Source: Oreohelix idahoensis
Taxonomy: Eukaryota > Mollusca > Gastropoda > Stylommatophora > Oreohelicidae
NCBI GenBank assembly: GCA_024509875.1
Contig: JAMPIV010011341.1
Location: forward strand, 248,001-312,000
Reading direction: 5' to 3'
Length of the DNA: 64,000 nucleotides
This document shows positions 9,463 through 20,063 of the stretch, one piece after another; within the stretch, counting starts at the first letter, position 1, and each line of letters opens with the position of its first letter. The notes beneath the pieces were generated by a model. It did not search any database, was not told where the DNA came from, and was given only the letters and a program-made list of their open reading frames with translations. The position numbers were made by a program, and so were the translations under genes.

Positions 9463-11262
9463 GCGTCAACTTGAATATGTTCACTCTCAGACGTCAACTT
9501 GAATATGTTCAAAGACTCTCAGACATCAACTTGATTATGTACACTCTCAGACGTCAACTTGAATATGTTCAAAGACTCTCAGACGTCAACTTGAATATGT
9601 TCACTCTCAGACGTCAACTTGAATATGTTCAAAGACTCTCAGACGTCAACTTGAATACGTACACTCTCAGACATCAACTTGAATATGTTCAAAGACTCTC
9701 AGACGTCAACTTGAATATGTACACTCTCAGACGTCAACTTGAATATGTTCACTCTCAGACGTCAACTTGAATATGTTCAAAGACTCTCAGACGTCAACTT
9801 GAATATGTACACTCTCAGACGTCAACTTGAATATGTTCAAAGACTCTCAGACATCAACTTGAATATGTACACTCTCAGACGTCAACTTGAATATGTTCAA
9901 AGACTCTCAGACGTCAACTTGAATATGTTCACTCTCAGACGTCAACTTGAATATGTTCAAAGACTCTCAGACGTCAACTTGAATATGTACACTCTCAGAC
10001 GTCAACTTGAATATGTTCAAAGACTCTCAGACGTCAACTTGAATATGTACACTCTCAGACGTCAACTTGAATATGTTCAAAGACTCTCAGACGTCAACTT
10101 GAATATGTTCACTCTCAGATGTCAACTTGAATATGTTCAAAGACTCTCAGATGTCAACTTGAATATGTACACTCTCAGACGTCAACTTGAATATGTTCAA
10201 AGACTTTCAGACGTCAACTTGAATATGTACACTCTCAGACGTCAACTTGAATATGTTCATCTCAGACGTCAACTTGAATATGTTCACTCTCAGACGTCAA
10301 CTTGAATATGTTCAAAGACTCTCAGACGTCAACTTGAATACGTACACTCTCAGACGTCAACTTGAATATGTTCAAAGACTCTCAGACGTCAACTTGAATA
10401 TGTACACTCTCAGACGTCAACTTGAATATGTTCACTCTCAGACGTCAACTTGAATATGTTCAAAGACTCTCAGACGTCAACTTGAATATGTACACTCTCA
10501 GACGTCAACTTGAATATGTTCAAAGACTCTCAGACGTCAACTTGAATATGTTCACTCTCAGGCGTCAACTTGAATATGTTCAAAGACTCTCAGACGTCAA
10601 CTTGAATATGTACACTCTCAGACGTCAACTTGAATATGTTCATCTCAGACGTCAACTTGAATATGTACACTCTCAGACATCAAATTGAATATGTTCATAG
10701 ACTCTCAGACGTCAACTTGAATATGTTCACTCTCAGACGTCAACTTGAATATGTTCAAAGACTCTCAGACGTCAACTTGAATATGTACACTCTCAGACGT
10801 CAACTTGAATATGTTCAAAGACTCTCAGACGTCAACTTGAATATGTTCACTCTCAGGCGTCAACTTGAATATGTTCAAAGACTCTCAGACGTCAACTTGA
10901 ATATGTTCACTCTCAGACGTCAACTTGAAAATGTTCAAAGACTCTCAGACGTCAACTTGAATATGTTCACTCTCAGACGTCAACTTGAATATGTACACTC
11001 TCAGATGTCAACTTGAATATGTTCAAAGACTCTCAGACGTCAACTTGAATATGTACACTCTCAGACATCAACTTGAATATGTTCACTCTCAGATGTCAAC
11101 TTGAATATGTTCAAAGACTCTCAGACGTCAACTTGAATATGTACACTCTCAGACGTCAACTTGAATATGTTCAAAGACTCTCAGACGTCAACTTGAATAT
11201 GTACACTCTCAGACGTCAACTTGAATATGTTCACTCTCAGATGTCAACTTGAATATGTTCAA
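9463..11262. repeat. 60-bp higher-order minisatellite (32-mer + 28-mer), about 30 copies
   Basis: Two related monomers alternate: a 32-mer, ACGTCAACTTGAATATGTTC plus AAAGACTCTCAG, and a 28-mer with GTACACTCTCAG or GTTCACTCTCAG. Since 60 bp is 20 codons, long open frames with a 20-residue repeat appear on the plus strand, but they are a by-product of the period. The parent sequence is the 3' terminus of LINE family H, seen once at 40,014-40,046. Confidence 0.97.
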
Positions 11263-11388
11263 AGAAAGCAGTGGTCAGCTTCGAGGCTATTTCTATCTCC
11301 ATAGAGGAATGGTACTGGTCATGCCCATATGTGTTTTCTATGTCAGGCATCTTTGAAGCAGTCATTTAATCAGTGCCACACTTATACT

Positions 11389-11456
11389 CAGCCCTACAAG
11401 ACGCCACCAGGCGTGATGGCCGCAGACTGCTTTGAAAGTTGGTGGTTATGGATCAA
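11389..11456 (+). mobile_element. Short 3' scrap of family A LINE nested in family H
   Basis: The last roughly 65 bp of family A (CCCTACAAGACGCCACCAGG through GGATCAAAGAAGAAGAAG) is inserted between CACTTATACT on the left and CACTTACACT on the right. These look like an imperfect 10-bp target duplication. The equivalent site in the other family H copy (about 40,190) is empty. Confidence 0.85.
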
Positions 11457-12059
11457 AGAAGAAGAAGACACTTACACTCATCAGTGGTTCCTATCTTTAG
11501 CTTGTTGATTAGATGGTATCACAATCTGCTGTGGCTCGTGCTGAGTCTGAAGATTACCACTTGTTCACTTCTGCTGAACTGGTTAATATGCACCATTTTT
11601 GTTTTTGGTGGCCTGGATGCTCTACTTCCTGTATTTGCTTCTGATAAAACTCTTGGCCTCTTCACAAGTTATGCACTTCTATCAAACTGAGGCAGCTTTT
11701 CACCTTCCTTTGCCATTCTGTCAGCCTCATTGCCAGGGATGCTACAATGAGATGGGATCCATTGTATCACAACTCATTTGAATCATTGACATAGTCTGTT
11801 GAGCACTTCTGTTAGGTAATCCAGATCTGCATTATTCTGGCTCATTATAGATAACTGTTTTATTTCAAACTAAAGAATGTTGATTCAAACAGGGAGTCAA
11901 ATACAATTTTTAAATGTTCTTTTTAAATATTGTTTATTCTTTACTGCCTTATTTGTTTCATCAACACTCAAACTTCTTGCTACTTTTCTGACAGCTCATT
12001 AATTTTTCTGTTTACAGTGTAGTTCCCAGGGATTTCTTGTGAGATAAAGAAAGAAGATA

Positions 12060-12370
12060 TTGCTCCATCAGAGTCAGACATGTCATACAGTGACTTATGA
12101 GGTTGTGTACATGACGCTGGCAACCTCAACATGTAAAACAAATTGCTACACCATGTAATGTGACTACTTTACGTCTGCTACCTGCAAAGGGACCAGCTGC
12201 AGTGGTGCTCCAGAGGAAGCCAAAAGGATGATGATGATGAATATAAATACAGTATAGCATAAACTGGAGACGAGACATGAAGGGGATGGCATGGGACAGG
12301 AAGACTTGGCAGACGTTTGTTGAAGGCCTGTGCTCTGCTGGGAACTGAAAGGGGAAGAAGAATATGATCA
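12060..12370 (+). repeat. Family J repeat followed by a family E scrap
   Basis: 12,060-12,230 has the family J blocks (CATGTCATACAG, CAACCTCAACATGTAAAACA, CTACCTGCAAAGGGACCAGC). 12,250-12,370 matches the end of family E (GAGACATGAAGG, GGACAGGAAGACTTGGCAGA, GTTTGTTGAAGG). Neither is coding. Confidence 0.6.
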
Positions 12371-14453
12371 TCTGTTTTCAGAATGCACTGTCAAAATGTT
12401 TATTTATGAAACTTTGGTTTTATAGCGTTTTATTTCAAACTAAAAAATTTTCATACATACGGGTCAACTCAACAAAAATGTTTACAAAATTGTTGTCCCT
12501 TACTGCCAAGCTCATTCATTTTTCCATATGCAAATTTTAAAAAAAAAGGGAATTTATCAAAATTAATTATGAATTTATCTTACTTTGACACCAGCAAACA
12601 TTGTTCTCAGATACCAAAACTTGCATTGACCCGATAATTAAATGAAGGACAAACAGTTAAGCTGTTCCCCTGTCTTTATAATTTGCCAATAACCTGTATG
12701 CAACATTAATAGCTACAGAAACCAATGCTGTCTTGCATGTTCTCTGCAACAAGAAGGGTTAAAATATTGTGCTCAGATTCTGGACTCTCCCAATGAATCG
12801 GCCAGCCCTGCACAGAACCACCTCCCAGCTTATCTTGCCTGTCATTTATCCACTGTGAGATCCTCTAGCAAGCAGCCAGCCAGGTAAAAGCTGGAGTTAA
12901 GTACAGTAGATACTCAAGTATAAGTCGAGAAATTTATTCCCATTTGGATCGTAAAAAACATGCCCTCCAGTCGAGTCAAAATTTAAATAAAAAAAAAAGA
13001 TTCATGAAGCTGATAAGTTAAAGTGCTTCAACCCTGAAATTCCTGCAAGAGCAACACAAATTTCTTTGCATTCCATCTGGGGAAATGTAATGATGTTACT
13101 GAAAAGTGTGATATGTTTATCACACTACATGCTTCTTAACCCTTCACAGCTCTGCCAATATTTCAACCCTGAACACCAAGCAAAGGGACAAAACTTTTTT
13201 TTTCTTAACTATTTATGTTTAAAAACTTATTAATAAAATATCCTAAGTCAAAATAACACAAGAACAAAGTTATTTGTGCAGTAAAATGGACATACTTTAT
13301 TTCCTGTATATTTTAATACCACCATTTAAATGTATTTCACAACTTAAAAAAATGCCAAAACCAAAAAATAACTATACCTGTATCATAGTCTTGCGCTGGA
13401 AAGCTTATAGTATATGTATTCTATTTACAAATTTTCATGAAAATGTGAATATCCATTTACACTAATGTAGATATCTACAACTATAAACTGTCTCTATAAC
13501 TATACAAGTGTCTGTTTTGTCTTAATTTTTTTTCCTACCCAAGAGTCTGATATTCATGCTTGTTGGACGTTGGTTTCGATTATGCTGACACCGAAACAAC
13601 ATAATAGTACATCTATTTCTTCAAAGTTCATTTAAAATTTCTTCCATGGCTTGAAATAGCATTTTTACAAAGCGTAATTTTTAAAAAATCTAAAAAAATC
13701 AACCACTCAACTTACAAAAATGTGATCACTTTCAAAATAACCTTCGAAATGGCCTCTATCAACCGGAAACTCGCAAAATTTTGTGCACGTGAGACATCTG
13801 TTGTCGCTTAGCAATGAAATAAGTAATCTATTATTAGGCGCTTTTAGGCAAATTGGACTGGAAAGGGTTCAAAAAAATTTAGATATATGCAGCCACACAT
13901 TTTTGTATCAGAAGCAAAGTGTATCTGTTGTGCCCTCCCCGCCCTACAATAAAAACAGATGAAACTATCTACTGTCATCACAGATGTCCCCATTACCATA
14001 CTTTAGCTACCTATAAAGTGACAAAGCCATCACTTCATCAATGCTTTATTGTTTATGACTGAAAAGTCACTCCCTATTGATGTTTGAAAAAAAAAAAAAA
14101 AAAAGAATACTGCCATTTGAAATAAGTTTCGCAGCAAACAAATTTATCTCAAATGGACAATAAATGGATGTTCATAAGAAACAACAAAAATGGCTGCTCA
14201 CTACGAGATCATGTGTTGAACAGACCAGACCTCAAGCTGAGTTGAAAATGTTAATGTGACATAGCATTTTAAGTCAATAAATGGCGGTTAATCCTCTTTA
14301 TTGTAACGTTTCTTTCATATAAATTGGTTGGATAGAAGTGAATTTTCAATCACCCAGTAGATTAGTTCTCTCTTTTCTCCTACTTTCATTTATCTATCCA
14401 TGAGGAAGACCTTGTGGTCTCATTACAGGTCATTTTTTTGTGTCCTAGCAAGG
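12371..14453. other. AT-rich, no gene recognised
   Basis: No coherent coding signal is seen on either strand. At about 12,905 the motif TACTCAAGTATAAGTCGAGA resembles a DNA-transposon terminus, but I find no partner. The rest is A/T-rich sequence with homopolymers. Confidence 0.5.
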
Positions 14454-14770
14454 CTTCTTCTTCTTGCCTGGTGCTGTAGGTGATTATGTTTCTCCACAAC
14501 TTCCTGCCTGCTTATCAATTCTCTTGCGGACTTCTTTCTATGCCATGATGTCAAACTGTCCAGTATATTCTCTCTTTGCTATTTCTTTTTTCTTCAATCT
14601 TTCCTGTTGTCATGATATACTACAGCTTTCTTATTTTCATAACAAGTCCAAGTCCAAGGAAGATGGGATGCCTCCTTTTAATGTGAGCTTCTTTTGAATG
14701 CTGGTTTTTTTCCCAGGACATCCTTATTAATCTTTTTTTTTTGTTTTTTGCTGTCTATAGTACTCATAAA
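14454..14770 (-). mobile_element. Decayed LINE 3' end (family N)
   Basis: The minus strand ends in GAAGAAGAAG preceded by a segment found again at about 30,390-30,680 (both contain TTCTCCACAACTTCCT- or TCTCCACAACTTCCT-like and TTTCTATGCCAT blocks on the plus strand). The two copies show the same order of blocks over about 300 bp, which fits a dispersed LINE 3' region. The frame is lost. Confidence 0.5.
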
Positions 14771-14835
14771 ACTGTTCTGTAAAACCACATCTCTGTGGCC
14801 TCCAGTACTTTTCATGCTTGACAACTGTCCATGTC

Positions 14836-14938
14836 AGTGGCAAAAAGGACAATTTTCAAGTAACTTCAAAGCAGAAATACAGGCCATGAAAGCTGGAGCA
14901 GAAGGTCTAATGACAGAGGAATGCGGCAGTTGAACTAC
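14836..14938 (+). pseudogene. RNase H domain scrap of a LINE
   Basis: The plus strand encodes GQFSSNFKAEIQAMKAGAEG. This matches the conserved 'GKFSSNFRAEAEAL' strand of the LINE-type RNase H, which carries the second catalytic acidic residue (E), as seen in families B, H and K. It is only about 35 codons long, with no neighbours from the same element. Confidence 0.7.
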
Positions 14939-15172
14939 CACCTATGTATAACAGGCGATGACATCATAACGAAATATTAGAATGATTAACCTCCAACCAA
15001 AAATACCAGAAGGGTACAAAACTTAGCTATTAAAATGATTGGTTGCGAGCAGACGCGTATTAGAAAGAAGGAAATGAAAATACATAATAAAGTCAAACAG
15101 ACATTGCCCGGGACACCAAAAACTAGTCATCCATCGATAAGCAGCGAAAAATGATTCCTCCGAAGCAAGTAA

Positions 15173-18100
15173 CTGCCATCAATGGTACCTATACCTTGTA
15201 GCGGTATGGCAGCTTGTGTACCCTGACAATCCCCAGAGCTATGCCAGTGGGAGTTTTACTCCTGGTAGGTTCAACCATGCTGGACTGGTCTGCGTGGGTA
15301 GGGGTCAGACAAAAGCTGGTACCCTGGTCCTCCAGGTTGGGGGTTTTAGCACAGGGCCGACACCCCTGTCTGTGTAAAAAATCACACACGTTACGGAAAC
15401 AGCAATAAATGGAAATACTTTGATGCGGGACGGACATCCGGAGTCTCAGGCTCGTATGACTGACAGTGGTGAAAGCCGAAAGGAAGCCACTGGCATGAAA
15501 ACGGATGCCCAGACCGCAAAACACGAAACCAGAATTGGTTTTTGGAATGTCAGAACTATGAACGAGGCAGGAAAGCTGAGACAGATTACAGCAGAGATGA
15601 GGAATTACAAACTACATATCCTGGGAATAAGCGAGAGCAGATGGACAGGGATGGGGAGAATAAAAACAGCTACAGGGGAAACAGTACTTTATTCTGGTAG
15701 AGAGGACGGTCAGCACAACGAAGGTGTAGCCATTATCCTTAAGAAAGGAATGGAAAGGTCTCTACTGGAATGGAAACCCATTAACAACAGACTAATAAGA
15801 GCAAGACTGAGAGGGAGATTCACCAACAACACAATTATACAATGTTATGCACCAACAAATGACAGCGACGAAGAGATCAAGGACGAGTTCTATCAACAGG
15901 TACAAAAGGAAATGGAAACTGTACCCAGGTACGATCTTATTATAGTAATGGGAGACCTAAATGCGAAAGTTGGAACACACAATAATTATAACGAAAGAGT
16001 AATGGGGAAATGCGGCAGTGGAACAGTAAATGAGAATGGGGACAAATTAATAAGCTTCTGCAGTATTAACAACCTGGTCATCGGAGGAACACTTTTTCAA
16101 CACAAAGAAGTGCACAAGTTAACATGGGAATCACCAAACGGACGAGACAAAAACCAGATAGATCACATAATGATCAATGGCAGATGGAGACATGCACTAC
16201 AAGACGTGAAAGTAAGAAGAGGCGCAGATGTGGGAAGTGATCATCACCTAGTAGTAGCAAGACTGAAGGTGAAACTCAGAGCTGCTGGACCAGTTGCAGT
16301 CAAACAGAAAAGATACAACATCACGAAACTTAAGGACCCCCTCACCAGAAAAGCGTTTGTGGTCGACGTAAAGAGACGATATCTGATTACCAAAAGCCAG
16401 GAAAGAACAGAGACCGACGATGTGGACCAGAAATTCAACACCATCTCAACAATATATAAAGAAAGCAGCAAGTCATGCTTGGGATTCCAGGAAAGAAAGA
16501 GCCAAGACTGGATAACACCAGAAACGCTAAACACCATAGCGAAGAGAAAGGAAATGAAAAGGAAGAAAACAGAAGCTAAATCTCCCAGGTTAAAGGCAAT
16601 ATATAGTGAACAGTACAGTCAGCTGGACAAGGAAGTAAAACGTCAAACCCGTGCTAACAAAAGGACATTTCTGGATGACCTTGCAAGACAGGCAGAAGAG
16701 GCAGCACTGAGAAATGAACAAAGCACAGTTTATAAAATAACTAAAGCTATCAGTGGAAAACGAGGTGCAAACAACATAACGTTAGTAAGAGACAAGCAAG
16801 GAAATCTCATCACCACAGCACAGGGGCAGGAAACAAGGTGGGCAGAGCACTTCAGAGAAACACTGAATAAGGAACCACCAGAGACTCAGCTGAATGTTCC
16901 TGAGGCTGAAAGTGACTTAGACGTAAATACAGACATTCCACGAAAAGAAGAAATTATCACAGCTATCAAAGGGCTAAAAAATGGAAAAGCGCCTGGTCAC
17001 GACAATCTGAATGCTGAGCTATTCAAGACAGACCCTGAACTAGCAGCAGAACTATTAGAACCACTATTTGCACAAGTCTGGGAAACTGAGACAACACCAA
17101 CAGAGTGGAGTAAAGGAACAATTGTCAAATTGCCCAAGAAGGGCGACCTTGCAGATCATATATTTGCCCTCAGGAACATTATAGAGCAGTGCTCAGAATG
17201 GCAGAGACAGCTGTACATTAACTTTGTTGATTTTGAAAAGGCTTTCGACAGCATACACAGGGACAGCCTATGGAAAATTCTGAGGGCTTATGGAATTCCC
17301 AGCCGCATTGTTTCCATTATAAAAAGCCTCTATTCTAACTTTACGTGCAGTGTTGGATCGAGTAATGTAACTTTCGAAGTGAAAACAGGAGTACGACAGG
17401 GATGCCCCTTATCAACAACATTATTTTTGACAGTCATAGATTGGGTGATGCGCCAGACAACAGAGGGCAGTCCAAGAGGAATTAGATGGACAATGTTTTC
17501 TACACTGGAAGATTTGGAATATGCAGATGACATTGCACTGCTCGCGCATTCACACCAACACATTCAAGACAAAACTGATAGACTGAATAAGTATGGCCAG
17601 CAGGTTGGCCTGAACATCAATCTGAAGAAGACGGAGGTCATGACACTAAATGTGGGCAATCCTGAGCCAATAACAGTAAGGAACCAGAAGTTAGAACAGA
17701 CAGACACATTTACTTACCTAGGAAGCATAGTAACACCTGACGGCGGAACAAGCAAGGACATTAACAACAGAATGAATAAAGCGAGAACAGCCTTTGCTAT
17801 TCTCAACAACATTTGGAAGTCTTCCCAGTACAGCACAAACACCAAATTAAGACTGTATGAGAGCTGCGTACTTTCTGTGCTTCTCTATGGTGCGGAATGT
17901 TGGAGAGTAACAGAGAAGGAAATGTCGAAACTGTCCTCCTTCCACACAATCTGCCTAAGGAAAATTCTCCGAATCTTTTGGCCAAACACCATCAGCAACC
18001 AAGAACTACTTATTCGGAGTAACCAGGAGGACATGCACACCATCATAGCTGGCAGACGCTGGAGTTGGGTTGGCCATGTCCTCAGAAGGGACCCTGATAC

Positions 18101-18348
18101 CATCGCAAGAACAGCTATGCTATGGACCCCCGAGGGAAAGCGAAAGAGAGGCCGACCAAAAACAACTTGGCGGAGAACTGTGGAAGCTGAGATGCAAAGA
18201 ATGAACCACAGTTGGGGCACTGTACGAAGGATGGCCGCCGACCGAGCAAAGTGGAATCAATTTGTTGCTGCCCTACAAGACGCCACCAGGCGTGATGGCC
18301 GCTGACTGCTTTGACGGTTGGCGGTTATGGATCAAAGAAGAAGAAGAA
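15173..18348 (+). mobile_element. Full-length RTE-like LINE (family A)
   Basis: The element is bounded by an 11-bp target duplication, GAAGCAAGTAA, at 15,162-15,172 and 18,349-18,359. The 5' UTR (15,173-15,419) contains GGTACCTATACCTTGTAGCG and TCCTCCAGGTTGGGGGTTTT, blocks typical of this LINE type. One long ORF follows (15,420-18,305). The 3' UTR is only about 40 bp and ends GGATCAAAGAAGAAGAAG, a simple-repeat tail rather than poly(A), as usual for the RTE group. Other copies of A lie at 33,460, 38,531, 39,385, 42,305 and 47,213. It is outside NUFIP1, about 1.6 kb beyond its last exon. Confidence 0.93.
15420..18305 (+). CDS. Endonuclease-reverse transcriptase of family A, with an internal RT deletion
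   Basis: The protein has 961 residues. An apurinic-like endonuclease comes first: FWNVRTM at about residues 41-47, GDLNAKVG, and SDHH at 273-276. It nicks the target DNA. The reverse transcriptase follows, with the palm motif YADD at 701-704 and the block GVRQGCPLSTTLF before it. The C-terminal region has YGAECWRV, WSWVGHVLRR and GKRKRGRPKTTWRRT. Between KKGDLAD (ends residue 579) and IFALRNIIEQ (from about 581), roughly 50 residues are missing. Related proteins have the NWRGI-type motif and the QAGFR-type motif there. The gap is in frame, so the ORF looks intact but the enzyme should be dead. The start is the first ATG after the UTR; a start a few codons later is possible. Confidence 0.93.
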   Translation: MMRDGHPESQARMTDSGESRKEATGMKTDAQTAKHETRIGFWNVRTMNEAGKLRQITAEMRNYKLHILGISESRWTGMGRIKTATGETVLYSGREDGQHNEGVAIILKKGMERSLLEWKPINNRLIRARLRGRFTNNTIIQCYAPTNDSDEEIKDEFYQQVQKEMETVPRYDLIIVMGDLNAKVGTHNNYNERVMGKCGSGTVNENGDKLISFCSINNLVIGGTLFQHKEVHKLTWESPNGRDKNQIDHIMINGRWRHALQDVKVRRGADVGSDHHLVVARLKVKLRAAGPVAVKQKRYNITKLKDPLTRKAFVVDVKRRYLITKSQERTETDDVDQKFNTISTIYKESSKSCLGFQERKSQDWITPETLNTIAKRKEMKRKKTEAKSPRLKAIYSEQYSQLDKEVKRQTRANKRTFLDDLARQAEEAALRNEQSTVYKITKAISGKRGANNITLVRDKQGNLITTAQGQETRWAEHFRETLNKEPPETQLNVPEAESDLDVNTDIPRKEEIITAIKGLKNGKAPGHDNLNAELFKTDPELAAELLEPLFAQVWETETTPTEWSKGTIVKLPKKGDLADHIFALRNIIEQCSEWQRQLYINFVDFEKAFDSIHRDSLWKILRAYGIPSRIVSIIKSLYSNFTCSVGSSNVTFEVKTGVRQGCPLSTTLFLTVIDWVMRQTTEGSPRGIRWTMFSTLEDLEYADDIALLAHSHQHIQDKTDRLNKYGQQVGLNINLKKTEVMTLNVGNPEPITVRNQKLEQTDTFTYLGSIVTPDGGTSKDINNRMNKARTAFAILNNIWKSSQYSTNTKLRLYESCVLSVLLYGAECWRVTEKEMSKLSSFHTICLRKILRIFWPNTISNQELLIRSNQEDMHTIIAGRRWSWVGHVLRRDPDTIARTAMLWTPEGKRKRGRPKTTWRRTVEAEMQRMNHSWGTVRRMAADRAKWNQFVAALQDATRRDGR

Positions 18349-18359
18349 GAAGCAAGTAA

Positions 18360-19479
18360 ATGGTAGACTACTAACCCTGTATACAAAACAAAGTCAAATG
18401 AGAAAGTAGGACCCCAGTGCAGTATTGGGTCAATAACGTTCAACAGATGCTAGTCCAAAGTCCAACCACATAATTCGGGGATATGAAGATGAAATTTAAT
18501 TACATTCAAATCAATAGTAACGCAGAAATGATTGAAAATCATCATGTAAGTACCTCTCGATCAGTAATAATGTTGCCGCTCAGAAAAATCTATTGACATA
18601 GTTAGTCTTGGGTTAAGACTAGACCTAGAATAGTCCTGGGTTAAGACTAGACCTAGAGTCCGCTCCCTAAACTGCAGAGAACAGTAAAACAACAACAACA
18701 GACTACACATGAACGATAAACTTGATGGAATTCTTGATGAAAAGAGTTCTATACTGACCCTATAAATGAAAGAATCATGAACAGAACAATATACTTGATG
18801 AAATTCTTGATGCAGAGTTCTATACTAACCTTATAAATGAAAGGAAAGAATCATGAACAGAACGATACTCCTGCAACACCCCTCGATAGTATAAATCGTT
18901 GACTAATTCAGAAGACTGCTGTTATATAAAGACAGTATATTATATCGTGACTGACAAAGTACGCTGCATATAAAAATGGAGTCAACAAATAAATGCCAGA
19001 GATTTGCAAATTAAAGATGAACTACAAACACCAGAGTTTTTACTGAAGTCTCAACATAATTATGAATTGAATTCATTCGTTGCCTCGTTTCTTATTTCCT
19101 GTTTCAAAACTTCCAGTTATGAAAATTACCTGATGTTAGATCACAACAGGTCTTACGTTACCCTGTTGACACTTTATGAATGAATTCTAAAAACCACTAT
19201 TGCCTGACAAAGGAAATCAATATCAGAACTAAACCACAACATGTACGTCACAACACTTTACTCTGGCCCCAGGCTGGCGTGATTAACCTGGCCTGGTAAT
19301 GTAGGAATGGCTAACCCGGTTCCTTAGCATCCATTGTAGAGACGACGACTGCTAAAGGGAAGAAAACCCTGTTACATTTCAACACTGGCAGACACGTTTC
19401 TTTCTTCACAGATGAACATCAGTAGTTGCAGTGCTAAGGAGCCAAAATAATGCACTAAAAATAATGATTCAAATGGGAA
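18360..19479. other. No gene; two small local duplications
   Basis: A block with GGGTTAAGACTAGACCTAGA is repeated twice at about 18,603-18,660. A unit of about 70 bp with AATTCTTGATG and GAATCATGAACAGAAC is repeated twice at about 18,715-18,865. Nothing coding is seen. Confidence 0.6.
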
Positions 19480-19830
19480 GTGATACACTGGACACCATCT
19501 CACTGCAACATCCGCACAGGCCCCTGGATACCATCTATTTAAAAAAATGAAAATGCATAGAACAGAATGATACCATCTATTTAAAAAGCTAAAGATAGGA
19601 ATTACGGATGAGTGAGTGTAACTGTGGCACTGACAAAATAATTGCTGAACATCTGCTGCAAAGGTGCCCAACATATGAGGAACAGAGAAAATGCATAATG
19701 TTCATCTTCAATACCATTCCTGGACAAACTTTGTGGACATACCAACATTCTCAGGTTGACCACCACTTTCTTTAGACACATTCAAGTTAACACCTGAAAG
19801 TGTAACATAAAGAAGCATTTTGGACTATCA
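19480..19830 (+). mobile_element. Family H LINE 3' fragment, plus strand
   Basis: The plus strand encodes ECNCGTDKIIAEHLLQRCP, the cysteine/histidine knuckle that ends RNase H LINEs (compare CTCGLNEQTVEHVLQDCP in family K). It is followed by the family H 3' end on to about 19,810. It is 5' truncated. It lies about 100 bp beyond the NUFIP1 stop codon, in antisense, so the 3' UTR of that gene may run into it. Confidence 0.75.
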
Positions 19831-19937
19831 AGAAAACTAATAACAACAAATCTCAGCTTGCACTGTCCACAACTTTTAGTGTCCTGCTAGCAGCTACATA
19901 GGTTTCAAGACGTTTGGTGATACGAGTGTTCTGCTGG

Positions 19938-20063
19938 CTAGTTCTGTGTCTGGCACAGCTTGACTGACTGACAATCTTGTTTATTAAAGAACTTGTTTTT
20001 AACAATGTAGTAAACACACTGAAGAATCTTGTTTCTCTCCCGTTTGATGTCAGGTGCCAAGAG
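19938..20063 (-). CDS. NUFIP1: NUFIP1 exon 8 (C-terminus and stop)
   Basis: This exon has 41 codons and a stop. The acceptor is TTTCTTTCTGTCAACCAG, phase 0. It starts LLAPDIKRERNKILQC, then VYYIVKNKFF. This is the most conserved segment of the family and the part linked to ZNHIT3 binding. It joins directly to LLEK at the end of exon 7, restoring the family pattern 'LLE-LLAPDI'. I see no clear AATAAA within the next 100 bp. Confidence 0.95.
   Translation of the reverse strand, partial: LLAPDIKRERNKILQCVYYIVKNKFFNKQDCQSVKLCQTQN

Larger units (their letters stand above)
9437..11870 (-). mobile_element. RNase H LINE 3' end (family H) with a large minisatellite and a nested insertion
   Basis: From about 11,262 to 11,870 the minus strand matches the 3' part of the family H element at 40,003-41,943: the RNase H C-terminal region and the tail beginning with the antisense of GTGGTCAGC. 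The terminal 3' sequence (TCAACTTGAATA near TTCAAAG) has expanded into a 1.8-kb array (9,463-11,262). At the far end a TTCTTCTCC remnant of the GAAGAAG tail remains at about 9,440. A 3' scrap of family A (11,389-11,456) is inserted in it. The coding region is decayed. Confidence 0.8.

Noticed and set aside
9435..11016. Long plus-strand frames with a 20-residue repeat (TLRRQLEYVQRLSDVNLN)
   Set aside because: The 60-bp DNA period is a multiple of three, which keeps frames open by itself. The array derives from a LINE 3' end, and one or two base changes break it into several ORFs.
15189..15524. Open frames in the 5' UTR of LINE A on both strands
   Set aside because: They overlap the conserved non-coding leader of the element and differ from any protein family I know.
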